Assembly (NCBI RefSeq): GCF_025244745.1
Contig: NZ_CP104213.1
Location: forward strand, 551,501 to 615,500
Reading direction: 5' to 3'
DNA: 64,000 bases
Source of the DNA: Deinococcus rubellus
Lineage (GTDB): Bacteria; Deinococcota; Deinococci; Deinococcales; Deinococcaceae
The notes beneath the pieces are model-generated. The model had not been told where the DNA came from, searched no databases, and worked only from the letters and a program-made list of their open reading frames with translations. Below are positions 51,937-63,968 of the stretch, one piece after another (position 1 is the stretch's first letter; the number at the start of each line of letters is the position of its first letter). The position numbers were made by a program, and so were the translations under genes.

Positions 51937-52494
51937 ATGTCCCGTATCGGTAGACAACCCATCGCTGTGCCGAGTGGCGTAAGCGCCAGCATCGCTGACA
52001 GCATATTCAAGGTCAAAGGCCCCAGAGGCGAACTGACAGTTCCCTTCAACCGTGACCTGACGGTCAAGCAGGACGGCGACCAGATCGTCGTGACCCGCCC
52101 GGATGATCGTCAGGATCACCGCTCGCTGCACGGCCTGACCCGCACCCTGGTTGCCAATGCTGTCAAGGGCGTGTCCGACGGCTTCGTCATCAACCTGGAG
52201 CTGCGCGGCGTCGGTTACCGTGCCAAGCTGACCGGTAAGAATCTGGAAATGACCATCGGCTACAGCCACCCGGTCATCATCGAGCCGCCCGCTGGCGTGA
52301 GTTTCACGGTGCCGGAACCCACCAAGATTGACGTGTCGGGCATCGACAAGCAGCTCGTCGGTCAAGTCGCCGCCAACGTCCGCAGAGTCCGCAAGCCCGA
52401 CGCCTATCACGGCAAGGGTGTGCGCTTCCTCGGTCAGAAAATCGCCCTCAAGGCCGGTAAGGCCGGAGCCACGGGCGGAAAGGGTAAGAAATGA
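51937..52494 (+). CDS. rplF: 50S ribosomal protein L6
   Basis: 185 residues: [52 protein letters not shown] and [28 protein letters not shown] lies before the ATG. L6 sits by the factor-binding site. Overlaps rplR by 4 bases. Confidence 0.96.
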   Translation: MSRIGRQPIAVPSGVSASIADSIFKVKGPRGELTVPFNRDLTVKQDGDQIVVTRPDDRQDHRSLHGLTRTLVANAVKGVSDGFVINLELRGVGYRAKLTGKNLEMTIGYSHPVIIEPPAGVSFTVPEPTKIDVSGIDKQLVGQVAANVRRVRKPDAYHGKGVRFLGQKIALKAGKAGATGGKGKK

Positions 52495-52838
52495 GCACGG
52501 CCAACGAAACCAACACCCGCCGCAAGCTGCGCAACCGCCGCAAGGTGCGCGTCGCCGCTGCGCCCGAGCGTCCGCGCTTGAGCGTCTACCGTTCTAGCAA
52601 ATACATCTACGCCCAACTGATTGACGATGTCACCGGCACCACCATCGCGCAGGCCGGGGGCAAGTCACTCAAGGAAGGCAACAAAACCGAGTCTGCCGCC
52701 GCTGTCGGTAAGGCGCTGGCCGTCGCTGCCACCGAGAAGGGCGTCAAGGCGGTCGTGTTCGACCGTGGCCAGTACCGCTACCACGGACGCGTGAAGGCGC
52801 TCGCAGACGCGGCGCGGGAGGGTGGCCTTGACTTTTAA
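52491..52838 (+). CDS. rplR: 50S ribosomal protein L18
   Basis: 115 residues: [33 protein letters not shown] and [31 protein letters not shown]. Binds 5S rRNA with L5. Overlaps rpsE by 17 bases in a different frame. Confidence 0.96.
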   Translation: MSTANETNTRRKLRNRRKVRVAAAPERPRLSVYRSSKYIYAQLIDDVTGTTIAQAGGKSLKEGNKTESAAAVGKALAVAATEKGVKAVVFDRGQYRYHGRVKALADAAREGGLDF

Positions 52839-53388
52839 TCGCAGAAACGACCGCAACAACAGCGAGAACAGCGAGTTCGAAGAAAAGCTGATCAACGTCA
52901 ACCGCACCGCCAAAACCTACCAGGGTGGACGGCGTTTCCGCTTCGCCGCGCTGGTCATCCTGGGTGACCGCAACGGCCGGGTGGGCATGGGCATCGGTAA
53001 GGCCAAGGAAGTGCCGGTGGCGATTGAGAAAGCCAAATCGGTGGCCCGCAAGAACATGATCACCGTGCCGGTTGAGAACGGCACCATTCCGCACGAGATC
53101 GTGGGCGTCAGCACCGCCAGCCGGGTGCTTCTCAAGCCCGCCAGTGCGGGTACCGGCGTCATCGCGGGCACCGTGCCGCGTTCGATTGCTGAACTGGCCG
53201 GAATCACCAACCTGCTGAGCAAAGAGATCGGCAGCCGCAACCAGATCAACGTGGCTTACGCCGTGTTCGACGGGTTCAAGAACCTGCGGACGGCCAAGCA
53301 GGTCCGTGCGCTGCGCGGCGCGCCTGCTGCGGCTCCGGCGGCCACGACCCCGATGGTTCCGGTGGCCCCAGAAGGAGCGCCTCAATGA
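52822..53388 (+). CDS. rpsE: 30S ribosomal protein S5
   Basis: 188 residues from [49 protein letters not shown] is the S5 dsRNA-binding-like domain, with the spectinomycin loop region in it. The last 25 residues are Ala/Pro-rich. A TTG two codons later is an alternative start. S5 shapes the mRNA entry channel. Confidence 0.95.
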   Translation: MALTFNRRNDRNNSENSEFEEKLINVNRTAKTYQGGRRFRFAALVILGDRNGRVGMGIGKAKEVPVAIEKAKSVARKNMITVPVENGTIPHEIVGVSTASRVLLKPASAGTGVIAGTVPRSIAELAGITNLLSKEIGSRNQINVAYAVFDGFKNLRTAKQVRALRGAPAAAPAATTPMVPVAPEGAPQ

Positions 53389-53552
53389 AAATTACCCTCA
53401 AGCGCAGCGTGATCGGGCGTCCCCAGTATCAGGTGGACACCGTGAAAGCGCTGGGCCTCAAGAAAATCGGCGACAGCCGTGAAGTCTCCGAGAGTGCAGC
53501 GGTTCGCGGCATGGTCAAGACAGTGCAGCATCTGTTGGAGGTGGAAGCGTGA
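53385..53552 (+). CDS. rpmD: 50S ribosomal protein L30
   Basis: 55 residues, starting [16 protein letters not shown] and continuing [14 protein letters not shown] and [19 protein letters not shown] precedes the ATG, which overlaps the rpsE stop; its own stop overlaps rplO's GTG. Normal bacterial L30 length. Confidence 0.95.
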   Translation: MKITLKRSVIGRPQYQVDTVKALGLKKIGDSREVSESAAVRGMVKTVQHLLEVEA

Positions 53553-54018
53553 AACTGAGCGATCTGTTTCCGTCCCCCGGTTCGCGTAAGACCCGCAAGC
53601 GGGTGGGACGCGGCCCCGGCGGCACCGACAAGACGGCCGGGCGCGGTCACAAGGGCCAGAAGTCGCGCTCCGGCGCGGGCAAGGGCCAGTTCTTCGAGGG
53701 TGGCCGCAGCACCCTGATCTCGCGGCTGCCCAAGCGCGGGTTCAACAATGTCGGCATCACCTACGAGATCGTCAACCTTGCCCAGCTCGACGCACTGGAG
53801 GGTGACAGCTTTGACCGTGCCGGGCTGGAAGCGGCCGGACTGGTTCGCCGTAAGGGCAGCCCCGTCAAGCTGCTGGCACGCGGCACGGTCAGCCGGGCCG
53901 TGACCCTGCACGTGGACGCTGCCAGCGAGAGCGCCGTCAAGGCCATTGAGGCAGCGGGCGGTAAGGTTGTGCTGGCCGAGCCGAAACCCGCCCATTCCGT
54001 CGAGTACAAGCCCCGCTG

Positions 54019-54019
<1 letters not shown>
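53549..54019 (+). CDS. rplO: 50S ribosomal protein L15
   Basis: 156 residues from GTG. The N-terminal Gly/Arg/Lys-rich extension ([26 protein letters not shown]) and [17 protein letters not shown] are typical. GGAGGTG gives the ribosome site. The stop shares a base with secY's ATG. Confidence 0.95.
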
Positions 54020-55335
<1,316 letters not shown>

Positions 55336-55371
55336 TTGCCGGGGTTCTTCTGAACCGTTTCACCCTGACAG

Positions 55372-55394
55372 GGCGCACCTCACCGTGCGCCTTC
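55372..55394 (+). terminator. Possible attenuator hairpin between secY and adk
   Basis: GGCGCAC pairs with GTGCGCC around CTCACC and is followed by TTCTTCC, not a pure T run. A second small hairpin GGTTC-ttct-GAACC precedes it at 55343-55356. Partial termination is possible. Confidence 0.4.
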
Positions 55395-55492
55395 TTCCGT
55401 ATCTGTATGTTGCCTTTACTTTGGCTGGACAAGCAGGCTGGCCCGGTTCAACCGTCGAGCAATCTTCACCCTGAAGCCGGGAAAGGACAGGT

Positions 55493-56086
55493 ATGACCCA
55501 CAACAGAGCACCACACCGTGAAAGCAACCAAGTGGTGATTTTTCTCGGCCCGCCTGGCGCGGGCAAGGGGACCCAGGCCGAGCGACTGGCCGCCGAGCAT
55601 GGCCTCATTAAAATCAGCACCGGCGATATTCTGCGCGATCATGTGGCGCGCGGCACCGAACTCGGGCAGCAGGTCGCGCCGATTCTGGAGTCGGGCAAGC
55701 TGGTGCCGGACGATCTTCTTATCGCCCTGATCCGTGACCAGCTCTCCAAGAGGGAAACGGTGCGGGTAATTTTCGACGGCTTTCCGCGCACCACTGCCCA
55801 GGCCCAGGAACTCGAAATGTTGCTTGAGCAACTCGGTGCGCCCATCAGCGCTGTGCCGCTGCTTGAAGTCCCGGACGACGTGCTGATCGCCCGCATCGTG
55901 GAGCGCGGCAAGTCTTCAGGCCGCAACGACGACAATGAGCAGGTGGCGCGTCACCGCCAGGAAATCTACCGTCAGCAGACCCAGCCCCTGATCGATTATT
56001 ACGCTGCACGCGGTCACCTCAGGCCCATCAACGGGGTCGGCAGCATGGACGAGGTCTACCAGCGCTTGCAGCGGGTCATCTCCTGA
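55493..56086 (+). CDS. adk: Adenylate kinase
   Basis: 197 residues. It converts AMP plus ATP to two ADP. The P-loop is GPPGAGKGTQ at about 19-28; STGDILRDHVARGTELG, FDGFPRTTAQAQELE and the short lid RIVERGKSSGRNDDNE follow. The lid lacks the zinc-binding Cys4 domain, so it is the short-lid type. It follows secY by 157 bases, the common secY-adk order. AAGGACAGGT precedes the ATG. Confidence 0.96.
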   Translation: MTHNRAPHRESNQVVIFLGPPGAGKGTQAERLAAEHGLIKISTGDILRDHVARGTELGQQVAPILESGKLVPDDLLIALIRDQLSKRETVRVIFDGFPRTTAQAQELEMLLEQLGAPISAVPLLEVPDDVLIARIVERGKSSGRNDDNEQVARHRQEIYRQQTQPLIDYYAARGHLRPINGVGSMDEVYQRLQRVIS

Positions 56087-56136
56087 GTATTCAGCTCTGC
56101 CTGGCGGCAAGTGGCCCGAGTGTGACGCCGCGCCTC

Positions 56137-56165
56137 TTGCCTGACAGTCAGCCGCATGCTAGCTT
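56137..56165 (+). promoter_or_regulatory. Promoter before infA (TTGCCT-N17-TAGCTT)
   Basis: TTGCCT at 56137 and TAGCTT at 56160 have a 17-base spacer. It would start the infA-rpmJ-rpsM-rpsK-rpsD-rpoA-rplQ unit about 25 bases before infA. Confidence 0.6.
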
Positions 56166-56197
56166 TACGTTTGGCTTGTTCCAAGCCTGGAGGGTTC

Positions 56198-56458
56198 GTG
56201 GCGAGAAGAAGAGCACCAGACGGGCGTGAATCCAAACGCAAGAAGGAGGACGCCGATACCGTCCGCGCCGAGGGCGTGGTCGAGGAAGCGTTGCCCAACA
56301 CCACCTTCCGCGTGAAGCTGGACACCGGGCATGACCTCCTGGCGTATATCAGCGGCAAGATGCGAATTCACTACATTCGTATTCTGCCCGGAGACCGCGT
56401 GGTTCTGGAGATCTCGCCCTACGACACTTCGCGCGGGCGCATCGTTTACCGCCGCTAA
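56198..56458 (+). CDS. infA: Translation initiation factor IF-1
   Basis: 86 residues from GTG with GGAGG upstream. The S1/OB fold reads [35 protein letters not shown], then [22 protein letters not shown]. The N-terminal 14 residues ([16 protein letters not shown]) are a basic extension beyond the usual 72-residue protein. IF-1 blocks the ribosomal A site in initiation. Confidence 0.95.
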   Translation: MARRRAPDGRESKRKKEDADTVRAEGVVEEALPNTTFRVKLDTGHDLLAYISGKMRIHYIRILPGDRVVLEISPYDTSRGRIVYRR

Positions 56459-56630
56459 CCGGCTGAATGCTGTCAAAGTACCGCGCGGGTTTGCCTGAAC
56501 GTCCGTTCGGGGCAGCCCAACCCAGATTCCCCACGCCAGAAGGGCGTTTTGGGGGGTCGAGCGTCGGCCACGTTGCCCAACCACCTGCCAAAGAGAGGCG
56601 GGGCAGCCAGGCGGCGCGAGGAGGAAGGAC

Positions 56631-56744
56631 ATGAAGGTTCGCAGCAGTGTCAAGAAAATGTGCGACAAATGCAAAGTCATTCGTCGCCACGGGCGCGTTG
56701 TCGTGATTTGCGAGAACGTGAAGCACAAGCAGAGGCAGGGTTAA
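56631..56744 (+). CDS. rpmJ: 50S ribosomal protein L36
   Basis: 37 residues: [19 protein letters not shown] at the start and [13 protein letters not shown] at the end. The zinc ligands C11, C14, C27 and H32 are intact. GAGGAAGGAC precedes the ATG. It lies in a 172-base gap after infA and its TAA shares a base with rpsM's ATG. Confidence 0.95.
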   Translation: MKVRSSVKKMCDKCKVIRRHGRVVVICENVKHKQRQG

Positions 56745-57124
56745 TGGCCCGTATCGCTGGCGTTGACTTGCCGCGCGAGAAGCGCATCCAGATCGGCCTG
56801 CGCTACATCTACGGCATTGGGCCGACCCGCGCCGATCAGGTGCTGGCCGTGACCGGGGTCAGCCCCGATACCCGCGTCAAGAATCTGACCGAGGCTGAAA
56901 CCACCAAACTGCGTGAAGCCATCGAGAAGGTCTACAAAGTTGAGGGCGATCTCCGCAGCGAGGTCGGGCAGAACATCAAGCGCCTGATGGACATCGGCGC
57001 GTACCGTGGTCTGCGTCACCGCCGTGGCCTGCCGGTGCGTGGTCAGCGCACCAAGACCAACGCCCGCACCCGCAAGGGGCCGCGTAAGACTGTGGCTGGC
57101 AAGAAAAAGGCCGCGAGGAAATAA
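56744..57124 (+). CDS. rpsM: 30S ribosomal protein S13
   Basis: 126 residues: [58 protein letters not shown]. The basic tail contacts P-site tRNA. Typical alpha-operon position before rpsK. Confidence 0.96.
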   Translation: MARIAGVDLPREKRIQIGLRYIYGIGPTRADQVLAVTGVSPDTRVKNLTEAETTKLREAIEKVYKVEGDLRSEVGQNIKRLMDIGAYRGLRHRRGLPVRGQRTKTNARTRKGPRKTVAGKKKAARK

Positions 57125-57127
57125 ATC

Positions 57128-57517
57128 ATGGCCAAGACCACCAAGAGAGCGCCCCGCGCCAAGCGCCGCAATATCAGCGCTGGACGGGCCTATATCCACG
57201 CCAGCTACAACAACACCATCGTCACCATCACCGACGTCGAGGGCAACTCTGTGGCCTGGTCATCGGGCGGCACCATCGGCTATAAAGGCAGCAAGAAGGG
57301 CACGCCCTACGCGGCCCAGCTCGCCGCTGCCGACGCTGTGAAAAAAGCCCAGGGCTTCGGCATGAATATCGTCGACGTCGTGGTGCGCGGCTCCGGCTCT
57401 GGCCGTGAGCAGGCCATCCGCGCCATCCAGGCGTCGGGCATCGAAGTGAAGTCCATCATGGACGACACCCCCGTGCCGCACAACGGCTGCCGTCCCAAGA
57501 AAAAGCACCGCGCCTAA
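57128..57517 (+). CDS. rpsK: 30S ribosomal protein S11
   Basis: 129 residues: [51 protein letters not shown] and [18 protein letters not shown]. Part of the 30S platform. A 169-base leader follows before rpsD, with no gene in it. Confidence 0.96.
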   Translation: MAKTTKRAPRAKRRNISAGRAYIHASYNNTIVTITDVEGNSVAWSSGGTIGYKGSKKGTPYAAQLAAADAVKKAQGFGMNIVDVVVRGSGSGREQAIRAIQASGIEVKSIMDDTPVPHNGCRPKKKHRA

Positions 57518-57686
57518 GCTGTTCTTAATTCACCGCTGCGTTCTGGCCCGTCAAGCCCTGTGCTTTTTTGAGACTCGCCCTATTTGACAGAAACCGGCAT
57601 CCGCGCCACGCGGAGACGGTGTCCAGAGCGCCGCTTTTTGGGTCGCCCGGCGAGAGCCTGGCTTGACCATCACCCTGAGGAGAAAA

Positions 57687-58304
<618 letters not shown>

Positions 58305-58316
58305 CGGAGGTTCTGC

Positions 58317-59318
<1,002 letters not shown>

Positions 59319-59378
59319 ACCTGACTGGCCTGCCCATAAACCGGAGCGGGCCATGTCTGCTACCAAAGGAGAACCAAT

Positions 59379-59729
59379 ATGCGTCACGGACGTAGTGGGC
59401 GCAAGCTCAACCGCAACAGCTCCGCCCGCACCGCGCTGGCCCGCGCCCAGGCCACCGCCCTGCTGCGCGAGGGCCGCATTCAGACCACCGTCGCCAAGGC
59501 CAAAGAGCTGCGGCCTTACGTGGAAAAGATCATCACCACGGCCAAGGCCGGTGGCCTCCATGCCCGCCGTCTGTGCGCCGAGGACATTCAGGACAACGCC
59601 GTGCTGCGTAAGCTGATGGACGAGGTGGCCCCCAAGTACGCCGAGCGTCCCGGTGGCTACACCCGCATCCTGAAAGTCGGCGTGCGCCGGGGCGATTCGG
59701 CCCCGCTGGCCCTGATCGAACTGGTGTAA
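59379..59729 (+). CDS. rplQ: 50S ribosomal protein L17
   Basis: 116 residues: [47 protein letters not shown] and [31 protein letters not shown] precedes the ATG. Last gene of the alpha operon, followed by a strong terminator. Confidence 0.96.
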   Translation: MRHGRSGRKLNRNSSARTALARAQATALLREGRIQTTVAKAKELRPYVEKIITTAKAGGLHARRLCAEDIQDNAVLRKLMDEVAPKYAERPGGYTRILKVGVRRGDSAPLALIELV

Positions 59730-59735
59730 GCCAGG

Positions 59736-59780
59736 CGAACGCAAAAGCCCCTGCCGGTTGGTGGGGGCTTTTTGCGTTCG
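59736..59780 (+). terminator. Terminator of the alpha operon
   Basis: CGAACGCAAAAGCCCC pairs with GGGGCTTTTTGCGTTCG (one base bulged). The T5 lies in the descending arm. It starts 7 bases after the rplQ stop. Confidence 0.85.
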
Positions 59781-59849
59781 GGCCGACTAACAAGCATTCT
59801 CATTTCTACCCGGTCTGCACCTTTCATCTCCCTCCTCATGCTTTCCCTG

Positions 59850-59855
59850 TACCCT
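59850..59855 (+). promoter_or_regulatory. -10 element TACCCT of the response regulator gene
   Basis: TACCCT is 6 bases before the ATG at 59862, a leaderless layout. Confidence 0.45.
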
Positions 59856-59861
59856 AGCTGT

Positions 59862-60530
59862 ATGCGCTTTCTCGTCATCGAAGATGAACCCGACATCCGC
59901 CGTCCCTTATCGGCCAGTCTGCGTGAGGCGGGCTACGCGGTGGACGAGGCAGGCAGCGCTGAGGAAGCCCAAGCGCTGGCCCGCAGCTTTCCTTACGACG
60001 CCCTGATGGTGGACGTGGGCCTGCCGGAAGGGCCGGTCAGCGGCTTTGATCTGGTGCGGGGCCTGCGCGCCGAGGGCATCAAAGCCCCGGTGCTCTACCT
60101 CACCGCCCGCGACGCTGTGGAAGACCGCATCGAGGGACTGGACGCGGGCGGCGACGATTACCTGGTCAAGCCGTTTCATCTGGGTGAGGTGCAGGCGCGG
60201 CTGCGTGCCCTGGCCCGCCGCAGCCGCGCCGAGGTGCAGAGCACGCTGACCTGGCGCAACCTCAAGTTCGACTGGACCGCCAGGGCGGTGTACCGGGGCG
60301 GCGAACGGGTGGCGCTGACGGCCAAGGAGTTCGCACTGATCGAGGTGCTGTCCTCGCATCCAGGCCGGGTGTATACCCGTGAGGAACTGATTGACCGGGT
60401 CTGGGACGGACGCTTCGACGCCGAGTCCAACGTCGTGGAAACCTACGTCCGCAATTTGCGGCGCAAGCTCGGCGACGACGTGGTCAAAACCCTGCGTGGC
60501 CTGGGCTACAGCTTTCCTGAAGGCGAGTAA
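59862..60530 (+). CDS. Two-component response regulator, OmpR/PhoB type
   Basis: 222 residues. Receiver domain (1-115): acidic pair in FLVIEDEPDI, phosphorylated Asp at about 50 in DALMVDVGLPEG, Thr in YLTARD and Lys in DDYLVKPF. Winged-helix DNA-binding domain (about 128-220): VALTAKEFALIEVLSSHPGRVYTREELIDRVW and VETYVRNLRRKLG. The kinase gene follows after 35 bases, with its own -10. The regulon is unknown. Confidence 0.94.
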   Translation: MRFLVIEDEPDIRRPLSASLREAGYAVDEAGSAEEAQALARSFPYDALMVDVGLPEGPVSGFDLVRGLRAEGIKAPVLYLTARDAVEDRIEGLDAGGDDYLVKPFHLGEVQARLRALARRSRAEVQSTLTWRNLKFDWTARAVYRGGERVALTAKEFALIEVLSSHPGRVYTREELIDRVWDGRFDAESNVVETYVRNLRRKLGDDVVKTLRGLGYSFPEGE

Positions 60531-60554
60531 CCTTTACGCGGGCGGGTCAGCCCT

Positions 60555-60560
60555 TAGACT
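60555..60560 (+). promoter_or_regulatory. -10 element TAGACT of the histidine kinase gene
   Basis: TAGACT ends 5 bases before the ATG at 60566, so the kinase may be transcribed apart from its regulator. Confidence 0.45.
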
Positions 60561-60565
60561 CAGGC

Positions 60566-61930
60566 ATGTCGTTGCGCCTGCGCCTGACCCTGCTGACGGC
60601 GGGCGTGATTTTTCTGGCACTGGCGGCCTTCGGTGGGCTGGCTGGGGTGCTGCTGTGGCGCATTGAGCTGAGTAGCATCGCCCGCCAGATCACGGCCCAG
60701 GCCGACGCCCTGAGCGCGGTGGCCCGCCGCTCGCCGGGTGCGCTGCCCGATACCGCCGACGATCTGCTGGAGCGCGACGGCATCACGGCGGTGGGCCGGG
60801 TCTACGAGGACGGGGTGCTGATCTGGGCCGGGGGTGCGGTGGCCTCGGGCGTTCTCGATCCCGACTTCCTGATAGGCCGCCAGCCCGAGCGCCTCAGCCG
60901 GACCCAGGGGTACATGGTCGCCAGTCGGCGCTTTGGGAGCGGGCCGGATCAGGTGGTGGTGCAGGTGGGGCGCAGCCTGCTGCCGCTGGAGGAACTGCTC
61001 GCCCGCTATCTCCTGATCGCGGTGCTGGTTCTGCTGCTGCTCTCGGCGCTGGCAGGTGCGGTGGCGGCGTTGGCGGTGCGCCGGGCACTCAGGCCGCTGG
61101 ACCGGCTGGTGCGGCGGGTCCAGCACCTCGGCACGCCCGAGCCGGTGCCGGGCATTAATGAGCGCAGCGAAGTCGGCGCGCTGGCCCGAGCGCTCGACGC
61201 CAGCCTGGCCGAGCTGCGGGCCGAGCGGCGGCGCGAAACACTGTTCGTGGCCAGCGCCTCGCACGAACTCCGCACCCCCGTGACCGCCATGCTGGCCGAC
61301 TTGCAGCACACCCTGGCCCGCGAGCGCTCACCGCAGGACGTGCTGGCGGCCCTGCACCGCACCGAGAAGACGGCCGGGAGGTTGCGCCAGCTCACTGGCA
61401 ACCTGATGAGCCTCACGCGGGCGCAGCACGTGGGCGAGCGCCAGGCTGCCGACCTGCTTGACCTGGCTGGGGAAGCGGTGGATCTGCTGCAACCGCTGGC
61501 GCTGAAGCGCGACATTGATCTGTGGCTCGACGGGGCCTCCACGCCTGCCCAGGTGGACAGCTCACTCTTTGCCGGGGTGCTGGAAAACCTGATCGGCAAC
61601 GCCCTCAAATTCTCCCCGGCAGGCGGACAGGTCAACGTGCGGGTTTCGCCCCTGCACGGCGGCGCACTGCTCACAGTGGAAGACAGCGGCCCCGGTTTTC
61701 CGCCTGGCCCGCTGACCGAGGCGTTCGTGCGCGGTGTGCCCGGCAGCGGCAGCAGCGGCCCCGAGGGCTTTGGCCTGGGGCTGGCGGTGGTGCGGCAGGT
61801 GGTTGAGGCGCACGGCGGCAGCCTGGACCTCGGTGCGCGCCCCGGCGGCGGCGCGCGGGTGCAGGTGACCCTGCCGCCCACCCCTGGTGCGCTGCCCGCG
61901 CGTGAAACCGAGCACTTGGTGGACGTCTAG
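60566..61930 (+). CDS. Two-component sensor histidine kinase
   Basis: 454 residues. Two membrane helices (about 8-30 and 148-172) enclose a periplasmic sensor of about 115 residues. A HAMP domain (about 172-225, RRALRPLDRLVRRVQ) leads to the dimerisation helix with the phosphorylated His in ASHELRTPVTAML, and the ATPase domain has the N box ENLIGNALKFSP, G1 VEDSGPGFP and G2 GFGLGLAVV. It pairs with the preceding regulator. The signal is unknown. Confidence 0.93.
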   Translation: MSLRLRLTLLTAGVIFLALAAFGGLAGVLLWRIELSSIARQITAQADALSAVARRSPGALPDTADDLLERDGITAVGRVYEDGVLIWAGGAVASGVLDPDFLIGRQPERLSRTQGYMVASRRFGSGPDQVVVQVGRSLLPLEELLARYLLIAVLVLLLLSALAGAVAALAVRRALRPLDRLVRRVQHLGTPEPVPGINERSEVGALARALDASLAELRAERRRETLFVASASHELRTPVTAMLADLQHTLARERSPQDVLAALHRTEKTAGRLRQLTGNLMSLTRAQHVGERQAADLLDLAGEAVDLLQPLALKRDIDLWLDGASTPAQVDSSLFAGVLENLIGNALKFSPAGGQVNVRVSPLHGGALLTVEDSGPGFPPGPLTEAFVRGVPGSGSSGPEGFGLGLAVVRQVVEAHGGSLDLGARPGGGARVQVTLPPTPGALPARETEHLVDV

Positions 61931-62024
61931 TGTTCAAGCCCATGCTGTCGGCCCGACTGACCGCCTTTCCATTTCATCTGCTGTTGAGCGCCCGCCCTCA
62001 TCTTGAGCAGCGGAGGTTCCACCC

Positions 62025-62336
62025 ATGAAAAAACCTGTTCTGGCCGTCCTGGCCGCCGCTTTACTGTTGATGCCCGTTTCCGCTTACGCCAAGAAGGCCA
62101 CCATGCCTGCCGCCACCCCAGCGACCACGACCACCATGCCAGCGTCCAAGATGGCCAAGGTCAACGTCAACACGGCCACTGCCGCTGAACTGATGAAGAT
62201 CCCCGGCGTGAATGCCAAGATCGCCGCCGAGATCATCAAGAACCGGCCCTACAAGAACAGTGCCGAGCTGGTCAAGAAAGTCAAGGGCATCGGGCCGAAG
62301 AACGTCATGAAAATGATGCCGATGCTGAGCTTCTGA
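62025..62336 (+). CDS. Small secreted helix-hairpin-helix protein (ComEA-like)
   Basis: 103 residues. A signal peptide (1-22, LAVLAAALLLMPVSAYA) is followed by a Thr/Ala/Met/Pro linker and then VNVNTATAAELMKIPGVNAKIAAEIIKNRPYKNSAELVKKVKGIGPKNVMKM, a duplicated helix-hairpin-helix pair as in the ComEA C-terminus. It would be free in the periplasm or outside and should bind DNA. GGAGG precedes the ATG. Unlike the comEA at 33.3 kb it lacks a stable membrane anchor. Confidence 0.85.
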   Translation: MKKPVLAVLAAALLLMPVSAYAKKATMPAATPATTTTMPASKMAKVNVNTATAAELMKIPGVNAKIAAEIIKNRPYKNSAELVKKVKGIGPKNVMKMMPMLSF

Positions 62337-62350
62337 ATTAGGTTTCTCAG

Positions 62351-62392
62351 AAGCGCTGGCCTCAACCCGAGACGGGTGAGGCCAGCGCTTTT
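62351..62392 (+). terminator. Terminator after the helix-hairpin-helix gene
   Basis: AAGCGCTGGCCTCA(A)CCCG pairs with CGGGTGAGGCCAGCGCTT around AGA and ends in TTTT. The left AAG arm gives only a short T run on the other strand. Confidence 0.85.
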
Positions 62393-62495
62393 GTCAGCGT
62401 TGGGCCGAAGAACCTGTGCCGGGCTGGCGAAGCTGTCAACGGGCTGGCCCCTTCAGTCTTGGAGTCATCTTCCAATTTCAAGGCCAGAGGCGGCT

Positions 62496-62501
62496 TATGC
62501 T
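62496..62501 (+). promoter_or_regulatory. -10 element TATGCT of the exporter gene
   Basis: TATGCT lies 6 bases before the ATG at 62508. Confidence 0.45.
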
Positions 62502-62507
62502 CCGCCC

Positions 62508-63893
62508 ATGACTGCTTCCGCCCCCGCGCCAGACCGCGCCCGCACGCTCGCCGTCGCGGGCCTTCTTCTGGGCATTACCCTGGCCGCTTTAGAGAGCAGC
62601 GTGATCGCCACCGCCATGCCCACGGTGATCCGCGAACTCGGCGGCCAGCACCTCTACGCCCTGCCGTTTGCCGTGTACCTGCTGACCAGTACCATCACCA
62701 GCCCGCTGTGGGGCCGGGCCAGCGATCTACTGGGGCGCAAGCGGCTGTACCTGGCCGGCGTGATCATCTTCTTGCTGGGCAGCATGATCTCCGGTGCGGC
62801 GAGCAGCATGGCGGTGCTGATCGCCGCCCGCGCCCTGCAAGGCGTTGGGGCGGGGGCGGTGCAGACCCTGACCTTTACCCTGGTCGGCGAGATGTTCACA
62901 CTGGAGCAGCGTGCCCGCGTGCAGGGATTTTTCAGCGGTGTCTGGGGCATCGCCGGGCTGGTGGGGCCGCTGGTGGGCGGACTCATCGTGGACCACGCTT
63001 CGTGGCGCTGGGTCTTTTACCTCAACCTGCCGTTCGGCATTCCGGCGCTGCTGATGGCGCTGCGCTACCTCCCCAACACCCGCCCGGCCAGGCAGGGCCG
63101 CGTCCAGATCGACTGGCTGGGGGCGCTGCTGTTCACACTCGGCAGCGGCCTGCTGATCTGGGCACTGGAATTCAAGCTGTGGGCGGTGGTGGTGCTGAGT
63201 GTGGGCGTGCTGGGCGGCGCGCTGTGGGTGGAATCCCGTCATCCCGCACCGCTGCTGCCGATGCGAAACCTGCGCGCAGTGCTGCCGCGCGTGGGCGTGG
63301 TGGGCAATCTGCTGGCGGGCGCGGCGTATTTCGGCACCATCGCTTACCTGCCGCTTTTCGCGCAGGGGGTCAGTGGGCAGGGAGCCACCGCCGCCGGGGT
63401 CATCCTGACGCCGATGCTGCTGGGCTGGACCGGCACCAGCATCCTGGCCGCCCGGCTGATCAGCCGCGTGGGCACCACCCGGCTCACCCTGTGGGGCTTC
63501 AACATTCTGGTGGTGGCCTTCGTGCTGTTTGCCATACTGGCACATGCGCCGCTGTGGGCCATCAGCGCGGTGGGCTTCTTGGCGGGCAGCGGCATGGGCT
63601 TTGCCATGTTCACCCTGCTCATTGCCGTGCAGCAGGCCAGCAGCAGGGCCGATCTGGGGGCCATCACCAGCGCCATTCTGTTCTCGCGACAGATGGGCGG
63701 GGCCATCGGTACAGCGCTAATGGGCAGCCTGATCGGCGAGGCGGCCATTTCATCGGGCGGCGCGGCGCTGGCGAGCGGTCTCCAGCGTGCCTTCGTGCTG
63801 GCGCTGGTACTGGTGGCGGTGGCCTGGACCCTGGCCCAGACGCTGCGCCGCGAGCCGCTGCCGACCCCGGCGGCTCTCCAGAGCGCGGACTGA
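62508..63893 (+). CDS. MFS exporter, DHA2-like (EmrB/QacA type)
   Basis: 461 residues, about 12-14 helices. Helix 1 carries [25 protein letters not shown], the DHA2-like motif D1 with Glu in place of Asp, and the loop after helix 2 carries [11 protein letters not shown]. Motif C-like [34 protein letters not shown] is complete, marking a drug:H+ antiporter. Substrates are not predictable. ATG at 62508 matches the family start; the frame upstream is noncoding. Confidence 0.9.
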   Translation: MTASAPAPDRARTLAVAGLLLGITLAALESSVIATAMPTVIRELGGQHLYALPFAVYLLTSTITSPLWGRASDLLGRKRLYLAGVIIFLLGSMISGAASSMAVLIAARALQGVGAGAVQTLTFTLVGEMFTLEQRARVQGFFSGVWGIAGLVGPLVGGLIVDHASWRWVFYLNLPFGIPALLMALRYLPNTRPARQGRVQIDWLGALLFTLGSGLLIWALEFKLWAVVVLSVGVLGGALWVESRHPAPLLPMRNLRAVLPRVGVVGNLLAGAAYFGTIAYLPLFAQGVSGQGATAAGVILTPMLLGWTGTSILAARLISRVGTTRLTLWGFNILVVAFVLFAILAHAPLWAISAVGFLAGSGMGFAMFTLLIAVQQASSRADLGAITSAILFSRQMGGAIGTALMGSLIGEAAISSGGAALASGLQRAFVLALVLVAVAWTLAQTLRREPLPTPAALQSAD

Positions 63894-63956
63894 GTGCCGA
63901 CCCGTTTCTGCGCCTGGCCTTAATCTGCCCCCAACCCCCCACACCTGAGCGCCGCT

Positions 63957-63962
63957 TACAGT
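63957..63962 (+). promoter_or_regulatory. -10 element TACAGT before a gene entering the window edge
   Basis: TACAGT stands 6 bases before the ATG at 63969, the same layout as other leaderless genes here. Confidence 0.4.
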
Positions 63963-63968
63963 GACGGT

